Part shown: in pieces, positions 46,522 to 55,172 of the stretch
Numbering within the stretch: the stretch's first letter is position 1
Layout: every line of letters begins with the position of its first letter
Assembly: GCA_018000455.1 (NCBI GenBank)
Contig: JAGNJW010000027.1
Coordinates: 1 to 64,000 of the forward strand
DNA length: 64,000 bases
Direction of reading: 5' to 3'
From: Acidobacteriota bacterium
Lineage (GTDB): Bacteria; Acidobacteriota; Vicinamibacteria; Vicinamibacterales; UBA2999
Notes under the pieces: model-generated
What the model was told of the DNA's origin: nothing
What the model saw: the letters and a program-made list of their open reading frames with translations, nothing else
Databases searched by the model: none
Translations under genes and position numbers: made by a program

Positions 46522-47904
46522 GTGCTTCGACTCCTCGCCGTCAGCGGACAGATCGCCTGGAAGGCGCTCGGCCGTAATCGTCTCCGGTCGGGTCTGACGA
46601 CGCTTGGTGTCGTCATCGGCGTGGCCGCCGTCATCGCCATGGTGGCCCTCGGCAACGGTGCTGCGGCGTCGGTCGAGCGCACGCTCAAGACGGCGGGCAC
46701 GAGCATCGTGCAGGTCTCGTCCGGCAATTTCACCAAGGGCGGCGAGAGCATGAACATCGCCTCGGGCCTGGGCTCGGCGACCACCTTGACCAGGGCCGAC
46801 GCTGCCGCGATCGGTCGGCTCGAGAACGTCGTGCACGTCGCCGCCGGCCTGCGCTCGCGCACCTTCATCACCGCCTCGCCCGAGGCGCGGATCTTCACGC
46901 TCGTCAACGGCACCGAGGATTCACTGGCCGAGATTCATGGCTGGACGTGGCTCGAGGGCAAGGGCTTCACGGCCGCCGACGTCGAGGCCGGGGCGGCCAA
47001 AGCGGTGCTCGGGCGCATCGCCAGTGCGCGGCTCTTCGGCGACGGCGTCGATCCCACCGGGAAGGTCGTCAAGATCCACGACCGCGACTTCGTCGTCGTG
47101 GGAATGATGCGGGCGGTCGATGCCGATCAGGACGAGGCGGCGTTCGTGCCGGTGACGACGCTCGGCGCGTTGACCAGCCGCGCCTCGTGGCTGCAGACGA
47201 TCACCGTCGGCGTGACGGAAGCGGGCGTGGCGACCTCGGTGGCCGATGCGATCACGGCCCTCTTGCGCGAGCGGCACGCGGATCACATCGCGGCCGCGGT
47301 GGCCCGCGCCTCCGGCGCACTGGGCGGGTCGCAGATGCCCGGCGGCGGCAACAGCCGGATGGGCCCGGCCGACGACTTCGTGGTCAAGACCCTGGCTGCG
47401 GCGCAGGTGACCAAGGGGCTGTATACCGAGGTGGCGGCCTTCGCGCTCGCCAACATGCCGAAGCTCGACTCGGCCACGATGGAGGAGATGTCGGGCACGC
47501 TCAACCGCGCCGGCACGACGATGACGGCGCTGCTGGCCAGCATCGCCGCCATCTCGCTGGTGGTCGGCGGCATCGGCATCATGAACATCATGCTGGTGTC
47601 GGTCACCGAGCGCACGCGCGAGATCGGCCTGCGCCTGGCGATGGGCGCGCGGCGCAGGGACGTGCTCGTGCAGTTCCTGGTCGAAGCGGTGGCGCTGAGC
47701 CTGATCGGCGGCCTCGTCGGCATCGCCGCCGGTATCGGCGCCGCGCGCGGTCTCACGGCGCTCATGTCATGGCCCACCGAGGTCTCGGCCCAGGCCATCG
47801 GGCTGGCGTTCGCGATCTCGGCGCTCATCGGCGTGGCCTTCGGTTTCTACCCGGCGCGGAGAGCATCGAGGCTCGATCCGATCGTGGCGCTCAGGCGCGA
47901 ATAG
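46522..47904 (+). CDS. MacB-type permease, second of two
   Basis: 460 residues, same plan as the previous gene: N-terminal helix (LTTLGVVIGVAAVIAMVALG), periplasmic domain with a Gly-rich insert (QMPGGGNSRMG), and C-terminal FtsX helices ending PARRASRLDPIVALRRE. GTG start 11 bases after the first permease. The two permeases are clearly diverged, so they are an old pair and not a recent copy. There is no MacA adaptor gene in the unit. Confidence 0.92.
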   Translation: MLRLLAVSGQIAWKALGRNRLRSGLTTLGVVIGVAAVIAMVALGNGAAASVERTLKTAGTSIVQVSSGNFTKGGESMNIASGLGSATTLTRADAAAIGRLENVVHVAAGLRSRTFITASPEARIFTLVNGTEDSLAEIHGWTWLEGKGFTAADVEAGAAKAVLGRIASARLFGDGVDPTGKVVKIHDRDFVVVGMMRAVDADQDEAAFVPVTTLGALTSRASWLQTITVGVTEAGVATSVADAITALLRERHADHIAAAVARASGALGGSQMPGGGNSRMGPADDFVVKTLAAAQVTKGLYTEVAAFALANMPKLDSATMEEMSGTLNRAGTTMTALLASIAAISLVVGGIGIMNIMLVSVTERTREIGLRLAMGARRRDVLVQFLVEAVALSLIGGLVGIAAGIGAARGLTALMSWPTEVSAQAIGLAFAISALIGVAFGFYPARRASRLDPIVALRRE

Positions 47905-47938
47905 CGGCACTCGGCGCCACGCTGGCCGCGTCCGTAGA

Positions 47939-48120
47939 TCGATGTCGGGATCGCGTCTGCGCCGGCGTGGTGTCTTCCTCCGCCTCCCCTTCGCTCCGGC
48001 ATGCCGGGTCGACTCTGGCGCGCCGGAGCAGAAACGGTCCGCATGGAGGACCGGCAGAACTGCCGGTGCTCAGAGGTCGGCGTCGGAAGACACCACGCCG
48101 GCGCCGCCGCTCGATGTCGG
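47939..48120. mobile_element. MITE-like element with 26-bp terminal inverted repeats and flanking direct repeats
   Basis: In the 259-base gap between the permease and the next gene, 47959-47978 is a perfect inverted copy of 48085-48104 (20 bp, GCGCCGGCGTGGTGTCTTCC). The match extends to 26 bp with two mismatches (47953-47978 and 48085-48110). Inside are two more hairpins: GCTCCGGC/GCCGGAGC (47993-48000, 48022-48029) and ACCGGCA-GAAC-TGCCGGT (48050-48067). Outside are two copies of TCGATGTCGG (47939-47948 and 48111-48120). There is no transposase gene. Alternatives are a structured RNA or a large terminator-like structure. Confidence 0.55.
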
Positions 48121-48163
48121 AACGCATCCTGCCCGCGGTTAGACTGTCGTCCCGGAGGGTTGC

Positions 48164-49468
48164 ATGACACGCCGTCGGACGTCAGGTTCGTATGCGCCGT
48201 GGCTGGCATGCCTGGCCGGCGCTCTGGTCGTCGCGGACGGCCAGTTAGCCTTCGCGACCAGCTGCGTGCCAACGCCGCTTGTGACTGTCGCGCGGCAGGC
48301 GGCCGCGATCTTCGAGGCCACGGTGTCCTCCGTCACGGTGCACCCGTGGCCGGAGGTGCGCCATCCAGACGGCACAGTGTCCGTCGTCGCCGCCAGCAGG
48401 CGGTCCATCGTCACGCTGCGAGACGTCAGCGCCATCAGAGGCACTGCCCCCGAAAGCATCGAGTCGGTCGAGCGCGTTCTCGAGCCCGGGCGCCGGTATC
48501 TGATCCTGGCCATGGAGCACCCGCTGCGTCCCGGCGTGCTGTTGGCCGGCGAGTGTGCCGGCTACGTGCGGCCTTCGGCTCGGTCAGACGGGTTCAAGGC
48601 ATGGCTCGAATCGCTCGGGCAGCCACCGACAGGCGGCCGGATCCTTGGCAGCGTCGTTGCCCGGGGGATCGGTGGGGACGTGGCAGCGTGGCCGGCCGTC
48701 GTCGGGGCGCGCATCACGGCCCATGGGCCAGTGACCGTCGAGACCGTGTCAGGGTCGGACGGCCAGTATGCGTTCACCGCGTTGCCCGACGGCAAGTACG
48801 AGGTCAGCGTGACGCTGCCAGACGGCCGGCACGGCCTGCTCACACCGAAGCCTTCGACGGCGACGCTCGCAGGGGCGCATGCCCTGTGGACCCGGGACTT
48901 CCGCGCCGAAGTGGACGGCTTCGTGACCGGCGCCGTGGTCGATGAGGGTGGGCGCGCCGTCGGCGGCGCTCCCATCTTCCTGGATGCCCAGCCCCGAAGC
49001 AGCGATCCCGCTGACCTGGCCTTCTGGATCGGCAAGACCGACGGCGAGGGACGCTACGAGTTCCGGGGGGTGCCGCCTGGTTACTACGTGGTGACCATCG
49101 ACGAGCCGTTCGCGCCGGCCTACGCGCGCACGGCCGACGGCGCCGAAGAACTGACCGTGGGTTTCGCCGACCGCCTCGAACTGGCACCGCTGGTGGCGAT
49201 GCGCGGCGCGACGGTTCCGATCGGCGGTGTAGTGGTCGACGCAACCGGTCGGCCCGTCGAGTCGACCATTCACGTAGAGATCCTCGGCCCACTTGGGCCA
49301 TACCCAAGGTCCGGCTCGATGGAGGAGAGCGACGCCGCCGGCCGGTTCAGATTGCGCCTGATCCGAGGGCGCCGCTACCGTTTCACCGCGATCGATAGCG
49401 GCGAGGCACGGCAAGCGACGACGGAAGTGGTGGCTGACGGTTTGCCCATCAGGATCGTGCTGCCCTGA
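48164..49468 (+). CDS. Secreted protein with carboxypeptidase-regulatory-like (CNA-B-type) repeats
   Basis: 434 residues. A signal peptide (ACLAGALVVADGQLAFA) leads to a first domain of about 130 residues with two Cys. Then come three beta-sandwich segments of the carboxypeptidase-regulatory type: GRILGSVVARG...SGSDGQYAFTALPDGKYEVSV, FVTGAVVDEGGRAVGG...DGEGRYEFRGVPPGYYVVTI, and GGVVVDATGRPVES...AAGRFRLRLIRGRRYRF. Such modules are structural and are common in exported acidobacterial proteins. No enzyme motif is visible. TAGACT (-10, 48140-48145) and GGAGGG precede the ATG, so this one has a normal leader. Confidence 0.78.
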   Translation: MTRRRTSGSYAPWLACLAGALVVADGQLAFATSCVPTPLVTVARQAAAIFEATVSSVTVHPWPEVRHPDGTVSVVAASRRSIVTLRDVSAIRGTAPESIESVERVLEPGRRYLILAMEHPLRPGVLLAGECAGYVRPSARSDGFKAWLESLGQPPTGGRILGSVVARGIGGDVAAWPAVVGARITAHGPVTVETVSGSDGQYAFTALPDGKYEVSVTLPDGRHGLLTPKPSTATLAGAHALWTRDFRAEVDGFVTGAVVDEGGRAVGGAPIFLDAQPRSSDPADLAFWIGKTDGEGRYEFRGVPPGYYVVTIDEPFAPAYARTADGAEELTVGFADRLELAPLVAMRGATVPIGGVVVDATGRPVESTIHVEILGPLGPYPRSGSMEESDAAGRFRLRLIRGRRYRFTAIDSGEARQATTEVVADGLPIRIVLP

Positions 49469-49640
49469 CCGGCACGAGACAATGGCACGTGTCCAATGAG
49501 CGCATCGTGGTTCTACGCATCGCGCTGTTGATGATTTCGTCCACGCGCGTCGCTATGCGGGTCGACTCGGCCGCCGTGGACCTGGCAGATGTCCTCTTGG
49601 CCCACCGTGATGACATGGTGGTGGTCAAACAGGTGCGGAG
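49469..49640. other. 172-base gap without a convincing gene
   Basis: A GTG-initiated 60-codon frame begins at 49489 and runs into the next gene in another frame. It has no ribosome site and no recognisable domain. I see no repeat or strong promoter here apart from GGTGCGGAG just before the start at 49641. Confidence 0.5.
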
Positions 49641-50186
49641 ATGCGGCCAAGTCTGTCGACTCCGCGTCTGACGCTGTTTCCTCTCGCCGAGTCTGACCTC
49701 GGCGCCCTGCACGCGCTGTGGACGGATGCGGACGTGCGCCGCTATCTCTGCGATGACAAGATCGTCTCGCTCGAGCAATCGCGGCAATGGCTTGCCGTCA
49801 GCACGCGCGGCTTTGCCGAACGGCGTTTCGGCCTGTGGGGGCTGCACGATGCCGCTGGGGGTCCGCTCATCGGATTTTGTGGTTGCCGCGACTGGTCCAC
49901 GGGTGAACCCGAGTTGATGTACGGCCTGTGGCCCGCCTGGTGGGGGCGCGGGCTGGCCACCGAGGCCGCTCAGGCGGTGCTCGAATACGTGTTCGAAGTG
50001 CTCGGCCATCCGGTCATGATGGCGGCCACCGACCCGCCCAACGTCGCCTCCATCCGCGTCATGGAGCGCCTCGGCATGGTGTTCGACTGGCGTGGTGAGA
50101 TGCACGGCCTCGACACGCTCGTCTACCGCCTGTCGCGTGAGCGCTGGCGCCGGCACCGTGTCGTCAGCGACAATCGACGGCCATGA
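49641..50186 (+). CDS. GNAT acetyltransferase (RimJ/RimL type)
   Basis: 181 residues. The start LSTPRLTLFPL and the acetyl-CoA loop PAWWGRGLATEAAQAVL are typical of RimJ/RimL-like N-acetyltransferases; ELMYGLWPAWWG forms the beta-bulge. The NVASIRVMERLGM segment is the conserved acceptor-side helix. It transfers acetyl groups to an amine of unknown identity in the cytosol. It overlaps the next GNAT gene by 4 bases. Confidence 0.88.
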   Translation: MRPSLSTPRLTLFPLAESDLGALHALWTDADVRRYLCDDKIVSLEQSRQWLAVSTRGFAERRFGLWGLHDAAGGPLIGFCGCRDWSTGEPELMYGLWPAWWGRGLATEAAQAVLEYVFEVLGHPVMMAATDPPNVASIRVMERLGMVFDWRGEMHGLDTLVYRLSRERWRRHRVVSDNRRP

Positions 50187-50677
50187 TCGCCGATCTGACG
50201 CTCCGTCCCGCGGCGCCCGCCGACGCCGAGCCGCTCTGGACCATCCTTCACGCCGTGCTCGCCGCCGGCGAGACCTACGCCTGGGCCCCCGACACGTCGC
50301 GCGACGACGCCCTGGCGATTTGGCACCCGCCCGGCGGGCGGACGATGGTGGCGCACCGTGCGGGGCGCCTGGTCGGCACCTACCTGCTCAAGGCGAACCA
50401 GCCCGGGCTCGGCGACCACGTGGCCAACTGCGGCTACATGGTGGCGCCCGACGCCCGCGGGCACGGCCTCGGCGAGGCGTTGTGCCGCCACTCGCTCGAC
50501 CTGGCCCGCTCGCTCGGCTTCCGCGCCATGCAGTTCAATGCCGTCGTCAGCACCAACCTCGGCGCCATCAAGGTCTGGGAGCGCTGCGGCTTCGTCATCG
50601 TCGGCACCGTGCCCGGAGCGTTCCGCCACCCCGAGCACGGCGACGTGGCCATCCACGTGATGCACCGTTGGCTCTGA
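50183..50677 (+). CDS. GNAT acetyltransferase (second, unrelated subtype)
   Basis: 164 residues. The acetyl-CoA site is VAPDARGHGLGEALCRHSL, followed by the NLGAIKVWERCGF segment. It is closer to the general GNAT class (like phosphinothricin- or aminoglycoside-type enzymes) than to its neighbour. The ATG at 50183 overlaps the stop codon of the previous gene, so the pair is co-translated. Substrate unknown. Confidence 0.87.
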   Translation: MIADLTLRPAAPADAEPLWTILHAVLAAGETYAWAPDTSRDDALAIWHPPGGRTMVAHRAGRLVGTYLLKANQPGLGDHVANCGYMVAPDARGHGLGEALCRHSLDLARSLGFRAMQFNAVVSTNLGAIKVWERCGFVIVGTVPGAFRHPEHGDVAIHVMHRWL

Positions 50678-50721
50678 CGGGTTCGTCGAACGCCTCCGTG
50701 CCACCGTCCGTCCAACGCTTC

Positions 50722-51642
50722 GTGACGGACGAGCCGGTCATCCGCGTGCAGGCGCTCCGCAAGACGTACGGCCGCACCGTGGCCGTGGACGGCGTGAGCT
50801 TCGAAGTCGCACGCGGCGAGATCTTCGGGCTGATCGGGCCGAACGGCGCCGGTAAGACCACGACCATGGAGTGCGTCGAAGGCCTGCGGACGCGTGACAG
50901 CGGTGCGGTCAGCGTGCTCGGGCTCGATCCCGTGCGCGACGTGCGGGCGCTGCAGGAGCGGATCGGCGTGCAACTGCAGGAGGCGCAACTGCAGAAGCGG
51001 ATCACGGTGCGCGAGGCGGTGGACCTGTGGGCGGCGCTCTACCGCTCGGCCCTCGACGGTGACCGCCTGCTCGACCAGCTCGGCCTGAGGGAGAAGCGGC
51101 ACGCCTGGTTCATGACGCTCTCGGGCGGGCAGAAGCAACGGCTGCTCATCGCGCTTGCGCTCATCAACGACCCAGAGGTCGTGTTCCTCGACGAGCTGAC
51201 GACCGGGCTCGACCCTCAGGCACGGCGCGCCATCTGGGAGCTGGTGCGCGGTATCCGCGCCCGTGGCAAGACGGTCTTCCTCACGACTCATCTGATGGAG
51301 GAAGCCGAGCGGCTGTGCGACCGGGTGGCCATCATCGATCGCGGGCGCCTCGTCGATCTCGGCACGCCAGCCGAGCTCGTGCGGCGGCATTGCCCCTCGG
51401 CCACGGTCATCGTGGTGACCGACGCCGCCGCGGCCCTCACCGCTTTCGAGGCCATGCCGGACGTGGTGTCGGTGGCGCAGGACGGGCACACGTTCACGAT
51501 TCGCGGCCGCGCCGCCGACCTCGTGACCGAGGTGATTCGATGTCTCGCGGCCCGACAGATTCACGTCCGCGACTTCCGCACCGACACGCCCACCCTCGAG
51601 GACGTCTTTCTCGAGACCACCGGCCACGCGATGCGCGACTGA
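50722..51642 (+). CDS. ABC-2 type transporter ATP-binding protein
   Basis: 306 residues from the GTG at 50722 (a GTG at 50698 would add 8). Walker A GPNGAGKTTT, Q-loop QLQEAQLQKR, signature TLSGGQKQRLLIA, Walker B EVVFLDELTTGLD and switch His in TTHLMEEAERLCDRV are complete. The C-terminal extension (about residues 220-306) is the usual regulatory tail of DrrA/CcmA-like ATPases. It powers the single permease encoded 8 bases downstream. Relatives export antibiotics or polymers. Confidence 0.92.
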   Translation: MTDEPVIRVQALRKTYGRTVAVDGVSFEVARGEIFGLIGPNGAGKTTTMECVEGLRTRDSGAVSVLGLDPVRDVRALQERIGVQLQEAQLQKRITVREAVDLWAALYRSALDGDRLLDQLGLREKRHAWFMTLSGGQKQRLLIALALINDPEVVFLDELTTGLDPQARRAIWELVRGIRARGKTVFLTTHLMEEAERLCDRVAIIDRGRLVDLGTPAELVRRHCPSATVIVVTDAAAALTAFEAMPDVVSVAQDGHTFTIRGRAADLVTEVIRCLAARQIHVRDFRTDTPTLEDVFLETTGHAMRD

Positions 51643-51650
51643 GGCGAGCA

Positions 51651-52397
51651 ATGCTGCGTGGACTCTGGCGACTGACCTGGCTCGAGACCAAGATCTTCGT
51701 GCGCGAACCGCTCGGTGTCTTCGGCACGGTCGGGGCACCGGTGCTGGTGTTTCTGGGCGTTGGCCGGCTACTTGGTGGACGGGCCCGCCCGTCGGGCGCC
51801 GCGGTGCCGGGACTGGTCGCCGATCTGCCGGTGCTCGTGGCGATGTTCGTTGCGGTGAGCGCCATCCTGTCGCTGGTCGCCATCATGGCGATCTACCGCG
51901 AGGGCGGCATCCTGAAACGCTTGCGGGCCACACCCCTCGGTCCCTCCACCATCCTCACCGCTCACGTCCTGGTGAAGCTGTTCTTCTCGGCGATCACGCT
52001 GGCGCTCATGGCAGTGCTCGGACGGTCGTTCGTGCCGGCCGGTGTCGATGCCCCCTGGCTGCCGTTCGGCGTCGCGGTACTCTTCAGTCTGGCCTGTGTG
52101 TTGTCGACTGGCTTCGTGATTGCGGCCGTGGTGCCGACGGCCCGCTTCGCCCAGCCGCTCGGCGCGCTGGTGCTGTATCCGATGCTCGGACTGTCTGGCC
52201 TCTTCGTGCCAGTCGACGCCTTGCCGGCCGGCCTGCAGCTGGTGGCGCGCGCGCTCCCGTTCACCTATGCCGTGTCGCTCCAGCGCGGCATCTGGCACGG
52301 CGAGAGCTGGGCCGGCCATGCCAGCGACATCGCCGTGCTGGCGCTGGTATTCGGTCTGAGCGTCGCCGTGTCGGCACGCGTCTTCCGGTGGGAGTAG
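51651..52397 (+). CDS. ABC-2 type transporter permease
   Basis: 248 residues, six predicted helices. The start LTWLETKIFVREPLGVFGTV is the amphipathic opening of DrrB-type permeases, and the last loop has LYPMLGLSGLFVPVDALPAGLQLVARALPFTYAV, the conserved ABC-2 signature region. It should dimerise with two copies of the upstream ATPase. The ATG at 51651 follows AGGCGAG. Confidence 0.9.
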   Translation: MLRGLWRLTWLETKIFVREPLGVFGTVGAPVLVFLGVGRLLGGRARPSGAAVPGLVADLPVLVAMFVAVSAILSLVAIMAIYREGGILKRLRATPLGPSTILTAHVLVKLFFSAITLALMAVLGRSFVPAGVDAPWLPFGVAVLFSLACVLSTGFVIAAVVPTARFAQPLGALVLYPMLGLSGLFVPVDALPAGLQLVARALPFTYAVSLQRGIWHGESWAGHASDIAVLALVFGLSVAVSARVFRWE

Positions 52398-52401
52398 GGG
52401 C

Positions 52402-53196
52402 TCAGCGCCGGTAGCGCCAGCTGAGGCCGGCGCCGCCGCGCCAGTCGATGGCCACGTCGTTCAGTCCGCGACCGACCCATGCGTCCAGCTGCAGGTGTGC
52501 GCCCACCCCTCGCTGTACACCCGCGTTGGCAAGCCAGGTCGCCCCGTCGAGCTCGACGTTGCGATGCTGCACGACACCCTCCCAGAACGCACTCCAGGCG
52601 CCCCACAGCGGATGGCCCATGACGAGGCTGGCGTCGAGCGCGCGCAGGCGTTCACTGGCAACGCTTGGCGCCGACCAGTTGAAGGTGCCGCCGACCACTG
52701 TGGTTGCACCGAGCGGCCGGCCCCACACCAACCGGGCGAACGGATCGGCGTTGCCGCTCGAGGCGGCGCCACCGGTAGGCAGCGACGACCCGGCGATGAC
52801 GGCGACGTCGACGCCCCGCTCGTCGGCGCGCGCGAACTGATATTCGAGTGCGAGGGAAGTGTCTGACGCCGATGACACGGCCTCGAGGCCGGGCCGGCCG
52901 GTGGCGCTCCTGATCCAGCCCTCCGTTTCGACCCGCAGTTCGAGCTGGGCGCTCATGCCCAGCCGCACGAGCGTGTTGGGCACGGAGAAGCGTGTGGCCC
53001 TCTCGGGGCCCGGGGCATCCCGTTCGGCCGTCAGACCGGTTTCGATCTGGACGACGCCGGCGCCGACGACGGTCGGTGCGCTCGTGAAGCTCGGGCGATC
53101 GGTAACCAGCGGTGCCGGCGCAGGCTGGGCGGCGGCACCGCGCCCCAGCGCCAACAGCGCCAGGGCCAGGAGCCCGCCGCGTGCCAGGCGGATCAT
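52402..53196 (-). CDS. Outer-membrane beta-barrel protein (phenol-degradation MetA-like)
   Basis: 264 residues. A signal peptide (LLALALLALGRGAAAQ) is followed by LVTDRPSFTSAPTVVGAGVVQIETGL, the hallmark start of MetA-pathway/transporter-type barrels. The rest is made of alternating strands that end in aromatic/basic residues (GLSWRYRR). It may be a channel for small solutes. It is the last gene of a minus-strand unit with a lipoprotein, an MBL remnant and HupE, with a 4-base overlap to the lipoprotein gene. Confidence 0.82.
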   Translation of the reverse strand: MIRLARGGLLALALLALGRGAAAQPAPAPLVTDRPSFTSAPTVVGAGVVQIETGLTAERDAPGPERATRFSVPNTLVRLGMSAQLELRVETEGWIRSATGRPGLEAVSSASDTSLALEYQFARADERGVDVAVIAGSSLPTGGAASSGNADPFARLVWGRPLGATTVVGGTFNWSAPSVASERLRALDASLVMGHPLWGAWSAFWEGVVQHRNVELDGATWLANAGVQRGVGAHLQLDAWVGRGLNDVAIDWRGGAGLSWRYRR

Positions 53197-53675
53197 GGCG
53201 GCGTGGGAGGCGTCTGGATGAGAAACGGGATCTCGATCTCGTATGGCTCGCCCTGCACCGCGTAGGAAACTTTCACGTAGACGTCGTCGCCGGTGACGGG
53301 CCGGCCGGCCGCCAGCCACGACTCGCCGCTGTCGTCGATGGCAAGCCTCAGCAGCTCGTCGGCCTCGCCCGGCCGCGTGACGAGCATCGTGACGCCGGTG
53401 GCGACCGAGGCCGGCAGATCGGCGCGGACCGCGTCGGTGAACCAGACGCGATGCGCCCCGCTGCGCGAGAACACCACCTCGTAGTGGATGTCGCCGTTCA
53501 TCAGCACCATGCCACCGCGCTGCGGGTTGTGGTCACCGTGTGGTGCGGTGAGCCCCTCGTGCTGAGGGTCGATGGGCGCTGCCGGGACGATCGGCGCGGT
53601 CGCCGCCGGCGCCGCCGGCTCGTTCGAACAGCCAGCGAGCAGGACGAGAATGGCAAAGCACGGAACGATACGCAT
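53193..53675 (-). CDS. Small lipoprotein with His/Asp-rich motif
   Basis: 160 residues. Lipobox LLAGCS (Cys16). The mature part contains an APHGDHNPQRGGMVLMNGDIHYEVVF segment; HGDHNP could bind a metal. A beta-rich domain follows (HRVWFTDAVRADLPASVATGV). I know this protein type from clusters with HupE/UreJ permeases, without a fixed role. TACTTT lies 5 bases before the ATG, which may be a leaderless -10. Confidence 0.75.
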   Translation of the reverse strand: MRIVPCFAILVLLAGCSNEPAAPAATAPIVPAAPIDPQHEGLTAPHGDHNPQRGGMVLMNGDIHYEVVFSRSGAHRVWFTDAVRADLPASVATGVTMLVTRPGEADELLRLAIDDSGESWLAAGRPVTGDDVYVKVSYAVQGEPYEIEIPFLIQTPPTPP

Positions 53676-53701
53676 GGGTGAAAGTACCTGCGGGATGGCT
53701 G

Positions 53702-53968
53702 CTAGGGCAGCTGCTTGTAGATGGTGGCCACGTTGTCCCTGGTGCGCGTCATCGCATAGTCCTTGAACATCACCGGCAGGGTGAGCTCCGCCGCCGCCTG
53801 CTCGGCCGTGTTCCCGCCGCCGCCCGTCACCATGTAGAGGTTGTCCTCCACCTTCTCGATGCCGGCCACGTTCGGGCCGGACGCGGGCTGTTGCGCTACC
53901 AAGCCGCGACCGGCCACGGTGATAAGCGCCACGGCGACGACAAGCGACAACAGGTGCGTGCGCTGCAC
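53702..53968 (-). pseudogene. MBL-fold hydrolase remnant with an in-frame internal deletion
   Basis: 88 residues. The first 54 are a signal peptide and the opening of a metallo-beta-lactamase-fold hydrolase (VEDNLYMVTGGGGNTA). The next residues, EQAAAELTLPVMFKDYAM... to IYKQLP, are the C-terminal tail of the same family. The whole metal-binding core (the HxHxDH region and everything between, roughly 200 residues or more) is missing at a junction near 53803. The reading frame is kept. It starts with GTG overlapping the HupE stop codon. It cannot be an active hydrolase. Confidence 0.7.
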
Positions 53969-55065
53969 TACGGTCCCTCCGGAAAGAACACGCGCTGGAT
54001 GAACCACCAGGCGCCGGCGCCGACGACCACGACAGAGCCTATCATCGCCACCCGCGCCGCGGCCAACGCGCTGGCGCGGCGGAGGGCAGCCAGCGCCACC
54101 GCGCTCGGGACGACGATGGCCAGCTGGCCCAGCTCCACGCCGGCATTGAAGCCGAAGAGCGACCAGCCCAGGGCCTCGCGCGGCAGGCCGAACTCGCGCA
54201 GTACCGCGGCGAAGCCGAAGCCGTGCACGAGGCCGAAAAGACCCGCCATCCACGGCCGCACGTCGCGACCGCCCACGGGGGCGCCGCCGACCATGAGGTT
54301 GTCGACGCCGACGAGCACGATGCTGAGCGCGATGAGCGGCTCGACGATGAAGGGCGGCGGGCTGTAGAGGCCGAGGGCCGCGACCGAGAGCGTCACGCTG
54401 TGGCCGAGCGTGAAGGCCGTGACGACCAGGCCGAGGCGGGCCGCGGAGCCGCCGAGGAGGAGCAGGCCGACGAGGAACAGCACATGGTCCGGCCCGACGA
54501 GGATGTGCTGGATACCCGACGGCACGAAGGTGCCGAGCACGGCGCTCACGCCCTGCCACGACCCGGCGTAGTAGTCCATCGAGGGATGACGCGCGTCGAG
54601 AATGGCCTGGTGACGCAGCCGGTCGCCTTCGTAGACGTTGATGAACGTCTGATGAACGGCGTCGTAGGGGAAGAGTGTGGCCTCGACGCGCAGGCGCCCC
54701 GGCAGTCCACTCGCCGCCACCTGTACCGAGAAGCGCAGTCCCTGCCGATCGGGCAGCGGCGTGATATCCGACAGCGTGACCGCCGTCGCCTGCCCGTCGA
54801 GCTCGAGGCGAAGCCGCCCCTCGAGCCTGGCGGCCAGAGCCGATCCGTACCGGCGCGCCACCGCCGCATCGAGCAGGGCGTCGGCGTCGCTCAGCCCGAG
54901 TTCGTAGGCGGCGTCGAGATCGTGGATGGTGAGCGTGCCCGACACGCCCGTGGCATCGAGCCGCAGGTCGAGGTAGCTGAACGGGGCGGGATGGGCGGCC
55001 GCCGGGCTCACCCCAAGGACGACCAACACGGCGACGGCCGGCAAGACCTGCGACACGACTCTCAC
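53968..55065 (-). CDS. HupE/UreJ-2 family membrane protein
   Basis: 365 residues from the GTG at 55065 (a GTG at 55107 is possible). A signal peptide ends in AAAHPAPFSY; the mature N-terminus begins with a periplasmic domain of about 150 residues. The C-terminal half has six or seven helices with the family motif GIQHILVGPDHVLFLVGLLLLGG and TAFTLGHSVTLSVAAL. Relatives are proposed Ni/Co permeases. TACACT at 55083-55078 may be its -10. It heads the minus-strand unit. Confidence 0.87.
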   Translation of the reverse strand: MRVVSQVLPAVAVLVVLGVSPAAAHPAPFSYLDLRLDATGVSGTLTIHDLDAAYELGLSDADALLDAAVARRYGSALAARLEGRLRLELDGQATAVTLSDITPLPDRQGLRFSVQVAASGLPGRLRVEATLFPYDAVHQTFINVYEGDRLRHQAILDARHPSMDYYAGSWQGVSAVLGTFVPSGIQHILVGPDHVLFLVGLLLLGGSAARLGLVVTAFTLGHSVTLSVAALGLYSPPPFIVEPLIALSIVLVGVDNLMVGGAPVGGRDVRPWMAGLFGLVHGFGFAAVLREFGLPREALGWSLFGFNAGVELGQLAIVVPSAVALAALRRASALAAARVAMIGSVVVVGAGAWWFIQRVFFPEGP

Positions 55066-55160
55066 GGCGACCGCCCGAGTGTACGCCGGGTGCGGTGTTG
55101 TCGGCACCGGAAGGGCCCGGCCAGTAGCCGGACCGGGTGTCAGCCGGCCAGGAAGGGCGC

Positions 55161-55166
55161 TAGGAT
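55161..55166 (+). promoter_or_regulatory. -10 element TAGGAT of a probable leaderless transcript
   Basis: TAGGAT ends 6 bases before the ATG at 55173 of the dipeptidase gene. Confidence 0.5.
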
Positions 55167-55172
55167 GGACGG

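Noticed and set aside
48050-48067. Simple intrinsic terminator (ACCGGCA-GAAC-TGCCGGT)
   Set aside because: No T-run follows, and the hairpin is nested inside the larger inverted-repeat element.
47939-48120. Integron attC site
   Set aside because: The inverted repeats lack the GTTRRRY core sites and no gene-cassette array or integrase is present.
49489-49671. A 60-codon frame opening with GTG in the gap before the first GNAT gene
   Set aside because: No ribosome site, no domain, and it overlaps the well-supported GNAT start in another frame.
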